63,248 nucleotides of DNA from a virus, in IMG/VR virus record IMGVR_UViG_3300019887_000001, positions 1-63,248 of that record; one strand, written 5' to 3'. The first letter of the stretch is position 1, and each line of letters starts with the position of its first letter. A program made the translations under genes and the position numbers. The notes under the pieces were generated by a model. The model saw nothing but the letters and a program-made list of their open reading frames with translations. It was not told the origin of the DNA and ran no database searches. Below, in pieces: positions 17,053 to 23,316 of this stretch.

Positions 17053-17329
17053 CGGTCGGCTTGTCCTGACCCAGCTTCTCGGCGACGCTGTGAACGTCCG
17101 AGCGGATCTGCTCGGTTGACTGCAGGAGCAGTTCAGTCAGGTGCTCAACCTGGGCGAGCAACAGCGCGCGCTGCTCTTCCGAATGCTTGAGCTCTATTTC
17201 GAGTGCCGTCACGCGATCGCGGAGCGCGTCGACCTGGGCCGAGTCGGCCTTTTGCAGTAGGCCGACCGCGGTAAACATCAGCGTGGCGACGCTCAGGACG
17301 ATGCCGAGCACGGGCGCGAGGTCGATCAC
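17039..17329 (-). CDS. Small membrane protein with coiled coil (holin or lysis accessory-like)
   Basis: 96 residues from GTG 17329 (GTGA overlap with the upstream stop). One membrane segment (APVLGIVLSVATLMFTAVGLL) is followed by a charged coiled coil (QVDALRDRVTALEIELKHSE...) and a polar tail. The layout resembles XhlA-type or other phage lysis accessory proteins, but no family signature is certain. Confidence 0.65.
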   Translation of the reverse strand: MIDLAPVLGIVLSVATLMFTAVGLLQKADSAQVDALRDRVTALEIELKHSEEQRALLLAQVEHLTELLLQSTEQIRSDVHSVAEKLGQDKPTDGPE

Positions 17330-17607
17330 GAACGAATGAGCTTGTCGCCGAGCCCGGTTTTTTCTAAGAGTCCCACGATTGCGCCTGGACCGACGGCGAT
17401 CGGCGCGAACAGCAGAAACCCGTCCGCGGTAACGGCGGGCTCAGCGCGGTTCGGGCGACCGCTATTGAGCCCGCGCCAGTGGAAAGGCACGTGACACTCG
17501 GAGCACCGCACGCTGATTGCCACGTACAGCCAGGGAGGCTTGTCGTCGAAAACGTCGGTGACTTCCGGACTGAATTCCAGTTCAGAATGAGGGCAGTCCG
17601 GAGTCAT
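17326..17607 (-). CDS. Small CxxC protein, 93 residues
   Basis: Sequence features are CPHSELEFSPEV, CSECHVPFHWRG and a GFLLFAPI strand. The CSEC motif with nearby Cys and His suggests one zinc site. Its stop overlaps the next start. No catalytic motif. Function unknown. Confidence 0.65.
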   Translation of the reverse strand: MTPDCPHSELEFSPEVTDVFDDKPPWLYVAISVRCSECHVPFHWRGLNSGRPNRAEPAVTADGFLLFAPIAVGPGAIVGLLEKTGLGDKLIRS

Positions 17608-17648
17608 CGCATCAGTGCAGCGTCTGCGTGGTTCTACTCAGGTTCTAC

Positions 17649-18026
17649 TCAGGCGCTAGGAACGGAGCCGGTCGCGGGGGCGGTCGGGTCGTCGGAAGCC
17701 AGAGCCGTGGTGGACGCCTCGAGCGCGGCCGACGCGGCGTTCAACTGGTCGAGCTGAGCCTGGGTGACGGGCGTGCCAGGCACGATCGCCGCGATCGCGT
17801 CTTTCAGTTGCTGCATCTCGACCGTCGAGGCCGCGGTGTTGGCGCTGACGGCTGCGGTGTTGCGATCGAGATCGGACTGCAATTGGTCGGTCATGGTGAG
17901 CAGTGCCCTCTGGTTGAACTCCAGAACAATCGTGTTGGCGCCAAGATAGGTCGCCATCGATTGCAGGTAGCGGATGGTCGTGTAGAAGTCGGCGTTCGGA
18001 CCTGGGTCGGTCGGGAGCTTCAGCAT
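17649..18026 (-). CDS. Helical hypothetical protein, 125 residues
   Basis: MLKLPTDPGPNADFYTTIRYL is followed by a long helix with Gln, Asp and Ala heptads (DQLQSDLDRNTAAVSANTAA) and a disordered Ala/Thr-rich end. No known domain. It is probably a small structural or assembly protein, judging only by neighbours. Confidence 0.6.
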   Translation of the reverse strand: MLKLPTDPGPNADFYTTIRYLQSMATYLGANTIVLEFNQRALLTMTDQLQSDLDRNTAAVSANTAASTVEMQQLKDAIAAIVPGTPVTQAQLDQLNAASAALEASTTALASDDPTAPATGSVPSA

Positions 18027-18051
18027 TTGAGCATGCGTACGGCAGTCATAG

Positions 18052-18066
18052 TGTCTGCTGCAGACA
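18052..18066. promoter_or_regulatory. Perfect palindrome, possible operator
   Basis: TGTCTGC-T-GCAGACA has seven-base perfect arms in the 63-base gap between two minus-strand late genes. GCATGC also occurs on both sides. A second short inverted repeat (CGTAAT...ATTACG) lies 10 bases further right. The location suits a regulatory site upstream of gene 17649-18026. No promoter boxes are clear. Confidence 0.35.
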
Positions 18067-18089
18067 GCATGCCCGTCGTAATTATCCGA

Positions 18090-18362
18090 TTACGGGGTGA
18101 GTCTGCCCGCCGCGAGGAAGTCGAACGCCGCGACCGCGGCCGCGAAAGAGATGTCCCAGACCTGCTTCGGCGTCAGCCCGGGCGACGTCGGAAGATTCGG
18201 CAGCACGTCGGTCTGCTGGAATGCGTGAAAATAGTTCTCGCGCGCCTCGAGCATGCCTGCGCGGTCGAGCCACAGTGTCGCGGTGCGCCGCCGCTGCCGC
18301 AGCGGATCTTCTTTGCCGTAGCCGAATGGCGGCGCCTCGTTTTCGTCCTTGAAGTGGGTCAT
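18090..18362 (-). CDS. Small hypothetical protein, 90 residues
   Basis: Charged N-terminus (MTHFKDENEAPPFGYGKEDP), a helical middle and a C-terminal helix (QVWDISFAAAVAAFDFLAAG). ATG 18362 overlaps the upstream TGA (ATGA). Family not recognised. Confidence 0.6.
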   Translation of the reverse strand: MTHFKDENEAPPFGYGKEDPLRQRRRTATLWLDRAGMLEARENYFHAFQQTDVLPNLPTSPGLTPKQVWDISFAAAVAAFDFLAAGRLTP

Positions 18363-18592
18363 GACGCCAGCCGCCCGCTGACGCGCACGACACGGTAGCC
18401 GGCCGCGTAGATGCCGGCGAACACGCCCGCGACCGCCGCCCGCACGCCTTCGCGGTCTTTGTCGTTCAACTCCGCGTACGGCTTGTCCTGGTCTGGCTCG
18501 ATCGGAATCCCGGTCGCGTGGACCTTGACCAGATACGCGTTGTGGCCACTCTCGGCGAGGTCGTCGATCAACTCGGCGTGGTCGTCATCCAT
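18359..18592 (-). CDS. Small hypothetical protein, 77 residues
   Basis: The start ATG 18592 overlaps the end of the holin-like gene by eight bases. It has an acidic N-terminus (MDDDHAELIDDLAESG) and a C-terminal Ala/Gly/Val helix that could touch the membrane. No family recognised. Stop overlaps the next gene. Confidence 0.6.
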   Translation of the reverse strand: MDDDHAELIDDLAESGHNAYLVKVHATGIPIEPDQDKPYAELNDKDREGVRAAVAGVFAGIYAAGYRVVRVSGRLAS

Positions 18593-18836
18593 GAGGCACC
18601 TCCTCCGCTTTGTTCGTGTCGGGCAGAAACGTCGCGTTCGGCATGATGTGGTCGGCAAGCTGCGGCGTCAACGCTTTCTCGAGATAGGCTGCCAGACCAC
18701 CGAGTAGTCCGAGCGCGAGCAGTCGCCAGTCTGGATCAGGCTTACTCACCTCGAGCGTCAGGATCGGGATCTCGACGAGCATGATGCCGAGCACCGTGCG
18801 TGCGATCAGCACCTGGACCTTTGGATCGACGGTCAT
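18585..18836 (-). CDS. Holin-like small membrane protein
   Basis: 83 residues from ATG 18836, with a GAGGGAAG ribosome site. There are two membrane segments, VLIARTVLGIMLVEIPILTLEV and LLALGLLGGLAAYL, joined by a short loop, with a charged C-terminus. Size and layout match phage holins, which open the membrane so that endolysin reaches the wall. The gene is not beside the endolysin, so the call rests on topology alone. Confidence 0.55.
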   Translation of the reverse strand: MTVDPKVQVLIARTVLGIMLVEIPILTLEVSKPDPDWRLLALGLLGGLAAYLEKALTPQLADHIMPNATFLPDTNKAEEVPHG

Positions 18837-18853
18837 CGCTCTTCCCTCACGGT

Positions 18854-19168
18854 CTAACACGGCAACCCCCAGAAGCACTGCGCGCCCCACCACCCGTTGT
18901 ACGACGCGTATTGCGCCGCGACAACGCCAAGCAGAAAGAACACGACCGCGGAGAACAACACGACGATCACGAAAAAGCCCACGGACCAGTCGGTCAATTC
19001 CTTCGTCCGCGCGACCTGATCGACCTGCGACACCGCCTGGCGCTTCTGCACGCCGGCCTGGGCGTCCTGTTCGATGCCCTGCTCGAGCTGCTCGGATCGC
19101 AGGTCGTCGATCTGCTGCTGAAACCCTGGATCGTCGCGGCGTCGCTGAGGAGTCGGGCCCTCCGTCAT
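18854..19168 (-). CDS. Small protein with C-terminal membrane segment
   Basis: 104 residues from ATG 19168, which overlaps the response regulator stop (ATGA). A Gln/Glu-rich coiled-coil half (QQQIDDLRSEQLEQGIEQD) leads to one membrane span (FFVIVVLFSAVVFFLLGVVA) and a Trp/Cys-rich tail. It is translationally coupled to the response regulator, so a functional link is possible. Confidence 0.65.
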   Translation of the reverse strand: MTEGPTPQRRRDDPGFQQQIDDLRSEQLEQGIEQDAQAGVQKRQAVSQVDQVARTKELTDWSVGFFVIVVLFSAVVFFLLGVVAAQYASYNGWWGAQCFWGLPC

Positions 19169-19866
19169 GGGTGGATGCTGTACCCGCGAGGCGTACGACG
19201 GCTGCAACCGTCGTACGCGGTGTGGATCGTCGGCGCGCCAGCAACGCTCGCCAGGCGTTTGCGCAGGCGTCCGATGTGAACGTGCACGAGGTGGCTGAAG
19301 CTCGGGTCGTCGCGTGGCCACACGACGAGCCCGAGCGCCTCGTGCTCGACCGTCTCGGGCGACGCTGCCACGAGCGCGGTCAGCAAATGAAACTCGGTCG
19401 GGGTGACGTGGAACGGTCTGCCGTTGATGTGCGCGAGATGACTTCGAGTTAGCTGTAACGTGCCGCACACGGTGTTTGGCCCGGGCGAGCTGGGTGCCGG
19501 TAGCTGGGCCGCGCATCGGCGCAGGACCGCTTCGATCCGCGCGTCCAGGTCGTCGAGGTCGAACGGTTTCGAGATGAAGTCGTCTGCGCCCATCTTGAGA
19601 CTGAGCACCCGATCGGCCTGAGATTGGCGCCCGCTGAGCACGATGATCGGCACGCTGCTCAGCGCGCGAATCTTCGGCACGAGCAGCGACCCGTCGCCAT
19701 CAGGCAACACGAGGTCGAGCAGCACCATGTCGGGCGGGTCGCTGCGGATGTGCTGCAGCGCGACGGCGCCGCTTCCGACCGGGACGATATCGAAACGGTC
19801 CTCGAGCGCGCTGGCGTAGACGTCGATCAGTGATCGGTCGTCATCGACGACCAGAATCGTTGGCAC
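19165..19866 (-). CDS. OmpR/PhoB-type response regulator
   Basis: 233 residues from GTG 19866. Receiver domain: acidic pocket DDD at 8-10, phosphoacceptor Asp51 (VLLDLVLPDGDG), Ser78 and Lys100 (FISKPFD). The C-terminal winged helix is at ~120-233 (FHVTPTEFHLLTALV ... HVHIGRLRKRL). All key receiver residues are present, so it should respond to phosphate from a host sensor kinase; no kinase gene is seen here. It heads the run of late membrane genes, just below a terminator, so it could control late genes or host genes. A full response regulator is unusual in a phage. Confidence 0.92.
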   Translation of the reverse strand: MPTILVVDDDRSLIDVYASALEDRFDIVPVGSGAVALQHIRSDPPDMVLLDLVLPDGDGSLLVPKIRALSSVPIIVLSGRQSQADRVLSLKMGADDFISKPFDLDDLDARIEAVLRRCAAQLPAPSSPGPNTVCGTLQLTRSHLAHINGRPFHVTPTEFHLLTALVAASPETVEHEALGLVVWPRDDPSFSHLVHVHIGRLRKRLASVAGAPTIHTAYDGCSRRTPRGYSIHP

Positions 19867-19879
19867 CGATCCGCGCGAA

Positions 19880-20122
19880 TTACTGCGACTCGTCGAGCAC
19901 TGCGACGGTCCCGCATTTTTCGCAATGCACGCGAACCGAGTGGGCCGCGGTCAGCGGCACGGTGATCGTGCGGACCTGGCGACCGCGCGGACTGAGACGC
20001 ATGACGACGCGGTCGGCGTATCGGCGCCAGAGCCCCTTGCCGCAGCCGGCGCAATGCACCCAGGTAAACGGCTCGCCGGCCGAGCCTCCCGGTATCGCTG
20101 GTTCCGCGGCCATCGCTGCCAA
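19880..20122 (-). CDS. Small zinc-ribbon protein
   Basis: 80 residues. TTG 20122 is chosen because AAAGGGG lies eight bases upstream. ATG 20113 has no such site. Two CxxC pairs (HCAGCGKG and HCEKCGTV) frame a basic middle (RRYADRVVMRLSPRGRQVR). It may bind nucleic acid or protein. It is the first gene after the terminator. Confidence 0.65.
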   Translation of the reverse strand: MAAMAAEPAIPGGSAGEPFTWVHCAGCGKGLWRRYADRVVMRLSPRGRQVRTITVPLTAAHSVRVHCEKCGTVAVLDESQ

Positions 20123-20146
20123 AATTCTGACCCCTTTGAGGAACGC

Positions 20147-20180
20147 AAAAAGCCGCCGACCCTGAAGGGATCGGCGGCCT
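20147..20180 (-). terminator. Rho-independent terminator of the early operon
   Basis: On the minus strand a GC stem (GCCGCCGA / TCGGCGGC, extended by CCCT/AGGG) is followed by five T. It lies 99 bases downstream of the stop of 20279-20542 and just before the late zinc-ribbon gene, so it separates early and late transcription. Confidence 0.8.
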
Positions 20181-20232
20181 GGATGCTGCCTCTGCGGGAA
20201 TGTTCAGGATCGGCGGCCTACGAGCTGCCTCG
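20168..20232. repeat. Imperfect direct repeat next to the terminator
   Basis: GGATCGGCGGCCT followed five bases later by CTGCCTC occurs at 20168 and again at 20208, 40 bases apart. Each copy includes one arm of the terminator stem, so either could pair with the same distal arm in RNA. Confidence 0.5.
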
Positions 20233-20278
20233 TGGGCTCAGTGTGTACCCCCCGTCAAGGGGTCGTCATGAAGTTCGG

Positions 20279-20542
20279 TCATGCCATTCCAGACTTGAGC
20301 AGACGACAGAACTCGTCGAGCTCTTCGTGCAGGCTGGTGATGAACTCCATGTCTTCTGGCGTCGGCTCGTCGCCTCCGTCGAGGTGCTCAAGCATCATCG
20401 ACGCCCACATTGCCGCGCCGGCGTAGAACGCCCGCCGCATCTCCCGGTACTGAGTGCTGCCGTGCGCTGGGATATGCGCCGTCTCGACGAGGCGGTTCCA
20501 CTCGCCTTTGAGCGTCGGGCGATCGATCAGCGGTGTGACCAT
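20279..20542 (-). CDS. Small acidic phage protein, 87 residues
   Basis: Helical throughout, with a QYREMRRAFYAGAAMWASMM core and an acidic C-terminal helix (EFITSLHEELDEFCRLL). The RRAFYAGA pattern resembles small proteins common in actinophage-like early operons. Function unknown. It is the last gene before the early terminator. Confidence 0.7.
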   Translation of the reverse strand: MVTPLIDRPTLKGEWNRLVETAHIPAHGSTQYREMRRAFYAGAAMWASMMLEHLDGGDEPTPEDMEFITSLHEELDEFCRLLKSGMA

Positions 20543-20544
20543 GG

Positions 20545-20844
20545 TCAGCGTCTCCGTCTGATTGGTTTGACCAGGCCCATGTCGCGGGCCTGCTCGCGGG
20601 TTGGCAGGATGATCGGGTGCTCTGCCCGCTGCTCGTCGGTCAGGTTGTGGAGCACCTCGTCACCGACCTGGGAGGCGATGCTGAACGCGAGCGCGAACAT
20701 GCCCGCGTCACCCTCGTCGCCGCGGTACGCCGTGTCGATCGTGCCGTCTTCGTTCTCGATGATCACCAGCACGGATCGATTCTGTGGGTCGTCGATGCGC
20801 CGCTGAAGGCGCTCAAAGGCGAAGGCGTCGTTTAGATTCGTCAC
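20545..20844 (-). CDS. Small hypothetical early protein, 99 residues
   Basis: The start is GTG 20844, overlapping the upstream TGA (GTGA), with GGAGA nine bases before. A beta start (SVLVIIENEDGTIDTAYRGD) leads to helices (FALAFSIASQVGDEVL) and ends in a basic tail (PIRRRR). No family recognised. Confidence 0.65.
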   Translation of the reverse strand: MTNLNDAFAFERLQRRIDDPQNRSVLVIIENEDGTIDTAYRGDEGDAGMFALAFSIASQVGDEVLHNLTDEQRAEHPIILPTREQARDMGLVKPIRRRR

Positions 20845-21395
20845 GGCACATTTCTCCATATTTGCCGCGAGACTATCTGCGATATGTGCCCGCTGCTAAT
20901 TCCGTACGTCTGCCCGAGTGTCCTTAGCGAGTCGCCCGCTGCACGACGGCTGCGAATTGTTCCGACAATGTCAACCGTAAGCTTCGCAGCGCCGCAGTTC
21001 GCACCGTTGAAGTCCGCAGCGCGACCCTTGGCATGCATGTCCTTGATGTTGTCGCTCATTGTCCCAAGGAACAGATGGCTTGGACGGGCGCAGGGGCGAT
21101 TATCGCAGCGATGCAATACCTGGATGTGGCCTAAGCGCGGCCCTCGCATGCAGGGGTGGTTCCCATAAGCGAGTTCCCACGCGATGCTATGATCAGAGCG
21201 AGTTCGTTGCTCCGCAGGTACCCAGATTTCGGCATAGTTTGGCCCCGGGGGACCACCACGCGCCGGACATGCCGGCCAACACTGATCTAGTTCAGGACGA
21301 TGTGGCGGAAGCGGGCCGTCTTTGTCCACGCGCTCTTCCAGCAATTGCCTTAGGCTCAGTGAAGCCTTTCTTGTTCGGTGGTAGCCATAACTCAT
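20841..21395 (-). CDS. HNH homing endonuclease with C-terminal helix-turn-helix
   Basis: 184 residues. The HNH core is HIQVLHRCDNRPCARPSHLF with a following N (SDNIKDMHAKG). The C-terminal KLTVDIVGTIRSRRAAG plus YGISSGHISQIV forms a helix-turn-helix. It is a relative of the products at 973-1587 and 54415-54888. Unlike most endonuclease genes here, it reads with its operon and shares a GTGA overlap with the next gene. Confidence 0.9.
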   Translation of the reverse strand: MSYGYHRTRKASLSLRQLLEERVDKDGPLPPHRPELDQCWPACPARGGPPGPNYAEIWVPAEQRTRSDHSIAWELAYGNHPCMRGPRLGHIQVLHRCDNRPCARPSHLFLGTMSDNIKDMHAKGRAADFNGANCGAAKLTVDIVGTIRSRRAAGDSLRTLGQTYGISSGHISQIVSRQIWRNVP

Positions 21396-21429
21396 AACCG
21401 TTGTGACCCCACGCTGGAGTTCAGGTCGC

Positions 21430-21657
21430 TCATAGTCGCTCCGGTTTCTGGTCGCGGCTGAACAGTCCGGACACCTGAGACCTGCCGGCCTGGTCGCGCC
21501 CGAGGTGGAACGTGACGACGCCCTTCGTCGACGGCAGGTCGAGCTCGACGTGCTCGTCGATCCAGCGTTTCATACGCGCACGACGGGACTCGGTCGGGTC
21601 GAGGTGCTCGGCCTGCACGTCTTCGAGGGTCGCACGCCCGTTGACGCGAAAGCTCAT
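21430..21657 (-). CDS. Small hypothetical protein, 75 residues
   Basis: Starts at ATG 21657 inside the upstream stop (ATGA). Charged, with MSFRVNGRATLEDVQAEHLD and a short beta segment (KGVVTFHLGRD). No domain recognised. Confidence 0.6.
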   Translation of the reverse strand: MSFRVNGRATLEDVQAEHLDPTESRRARMKRWIDEHVELDLPSTKGVVTFHLGRDQAGRSQVSGLFSRDQKPERL

Positions 21658-21860
21658 TTCGCGTAGCTCCTGAGGCCGTAGAGCGGGCAGTGGCGTTCGT
21701 GGCCCAGGACGGCGTACTTGCACGTGCACACCGTCTGAGCAGCCTGTTTGAGGCCTTCCCGTGCACGTCGGATGCAATGGATCGCTGCCCACTTGGTCGT
21801 GTCCTGCACGGACGCGAGCAGCGCCTGCTCGGCCATGTCGAGCTCCTCGAGTGGGCTCAT
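21654..21860 (-). CDS. Small Cys/His protein, 68 residues
   Basis: Helical N-terminal half (MSPLEELDMAEQALLASVQD). The C-terminus has TVCTCKYAVLGHERHCPL, a likely zinc site. The start at ATG 21860 overlaps the LuxR-like gene's stop. Function unknown. Confidence 0.65.
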   Translation of the reverse strand: MSPLEELDMAEQALLASVQDTTKWAAIHCIRRAREGLKQAAQTVCTCKYAVLGHERHCPLYGLRSYAK

Positions 21861-22105
21861 CGCGGCACCCACCGATTGCCGACGACGACACCCTTTCGCC
21901 AGGCGTACGACACGACCTGGACGCGGTCCTCGCAGCCGAGTTTTGCGAACACGCCCGCGAGGTAGTAGTGGACCGTGTTGGCCTTGACGCCGAGCTCGCG
22001 ACAGAGCGTCTTCGTCGACGACGCGCCGTGCATCAACAACGCCACCAGCTCTGCCTCACGTGGCGTGAGCTGATCCGCCGACGCGCACGCCGCCTCGAGC
22101 GTCAC
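21857..22105 (-). CDS. LuxR-type helix-turn-helix DNA-binding protein
   Basis: 82 residues, starting at GTG 22105. It is a bare GerE/LuxR output domain: LTPREAELVALLMHG, then the recognition part LCRELGVKANTVHYYLAGVFAKLGCEDRVQ. No receiver or ligand domain is attached. It probably regulates phage early genes, or host genes under a LuxR-like code. It sits in a chain of overlapping small genes. Confidence 0.85.
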   Translation of the reverse strand: MTLEAACASADQLTPREAELVALLMHGASSTKTLCRELGVKANTVHYYLAGVFAKLGCEDRVQVVSYAWRKGVVVGNRWVPR

Positions 22106-22107
22106 GG

Positions 22108-22950
22108 CTAGGGCACGACCTGCTCGGGCGTCTGGGCCTGTTCGCTCGAGCGCGTGCCACGCTTGCGGGTGATGCCTGACTGGGACTTCCAGTCGGGTAT
22201 CGCCTCGTCGATTTCGTCAGGCACGTGCCCGTTGCCATTGCTCGTCGAGGATTCAGCCGGCTCAGGGTAAGCGTCTGAGTCCGGCTGGTCCTCCCCCGCG
22301 ACCTGATTTTGTCCCTCAACGCCACCAGTCGCGGAAGCCTCAGCAACGTGTTCTGTTTCGACAACCGTCCCGTTCGCGTCGACCGTCGTCGTCCGATCGT
22401 GCGGCTTCGCCTCGACCTCGTCGTCATCATCGGCACTCAGATCGGGGAACTTGATCTGCATCGTGCGTCCCGTTTCGCGTACCGCTTTGGCAAACAATTG
22501 CTGTTCGGGAAGCCAGATGCCGTGCCTGCGAATGACGTCCGAGAACTCGCTGACGTCGGGCCCAACAGTTGCCCAGCTATAGGTCGTTTCGCCCGACCGT
22601 TTGTTGACGTGCTCGCGGCGAATCATGCGACACAGCAGGTGGTCGACGAGCGCCTTGCGCTGGGTCAGCAACGCACGCGCCCAACGCTTTTCGTCGATCA
22701 GCACGATGTAGTCCGAGGGCATGCTGGAAACGTGCCCGATCGACGACAGGAACCGCTGCAGCGGGTTCGACCGTGAAGACGTCCCGAGCACGACGTGGCC
22801 GCCGGACGCGCGCTTCGAGGTCGTCGTCAGCCACAGGATGTGCGCCTCGAGCAGATGCTCGTGATGCGCGTCGATCAGGTCCTGGGCGATCTGAATGACG
22901 TCGATCGCCGCGCGCCGAATGGACGTCTCAGCCACGATTCTGTCCCCCAC
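22108..22950 (-). CDS. Phage metallopeptidase-like protein with a broken metal motif
   Basis: 280 residues. Residues ~15-160 match the layout of the putative phage metallopeptidase family: IDAHHEHLLEAHILWL, DYIVLIDEKRWARALLTQRKALVDHLLCRM, and DVSEFSDVIRRHGIWLP. Relatives carry a DHELxH-type zinc motif at the third element. Here it reads DHLLCR, so the Glu and second His are missing and peptidase activity is doubtful. The C-terminal ~110 residues are acidic and disordered. It follows the repeat array that follows the helicase gene. Confidence 0.65.
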   Translation of the reverse strand: MGDRIVAETSIRRAAIDVIQIAQDLIDAHHEHLLEAHILWLTTTSKRASGGHVVLGTSSRSNPLQRFLSSIGHVSSMPSDYIVLIDEKRWARALLTQRKALVDHLLCRMIRREHVNKRSGETTYSWATVGPDVSEFSDVIRRHGIWLPEQQLFAKAVRETGRTMQIKFPDLSADDDDEVEAKPHDRTTTVDANGTVVETEHVAEASATGGVEGQNQVAGEDQPDSDAYPEPAESSTSNGNGHVPDEIDEAIPDWKSQSGITRKRGTRSSEQAQTPEQVVP

Positions 22951-23122
22951 ATCCAGATGCGCTGCCTGTATCAGACATATTCGCGACCCCTGAATCGATG
23001 AATTTGACCATATAGCCTCCTGAGTTCACTTGACTAGGGTTTCGTGCTGCGCGCGGTTGCTCGACGTGTCACGCCTACATTTCGAGTGCCCGTTGATCTG
23101 GATCCGCAAGCTCCTTTTCTGT

Positions 23123-23316
23123 CCGGGATAGGTTTCCGGGTTTGTCGGACGGGGATACCCGGAAAGTCCTGAGTTGAGCGGGTGGGTTTTGAGATGCCGG
23201 AAACCCGGACGCCCTATAGACAGGTAGCCGTTTCCGGGTTTGGGTCTTTTGGGCCCCAATAACCCGGACGTAGAAACCCGGAATAACCCGGAAACGACGA
23301 ATTCTCTCCGGGTTAT
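23123..23316. repeat. Array of AACCCGG repeats (iteron-like), possible origin or operator cluster
   Basis: About nine copies of a core AACCCGG(A) occur in both directions between the Toprim-helicase stop and the next gene: 23123, 23136, 23157, 23197/23201, 23234, 23261, 23274, 23285 and 23308 (start positions). Some are paired, for example TTTCCGGGT ... ACCCGGAAA at 23133-23165. The whole gap (22951-23312, ~360 bases) has no convincing gene. Position next to a replication helicase suits an iteron origin. A repressor array is the alternative. Confidence 0.7.
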
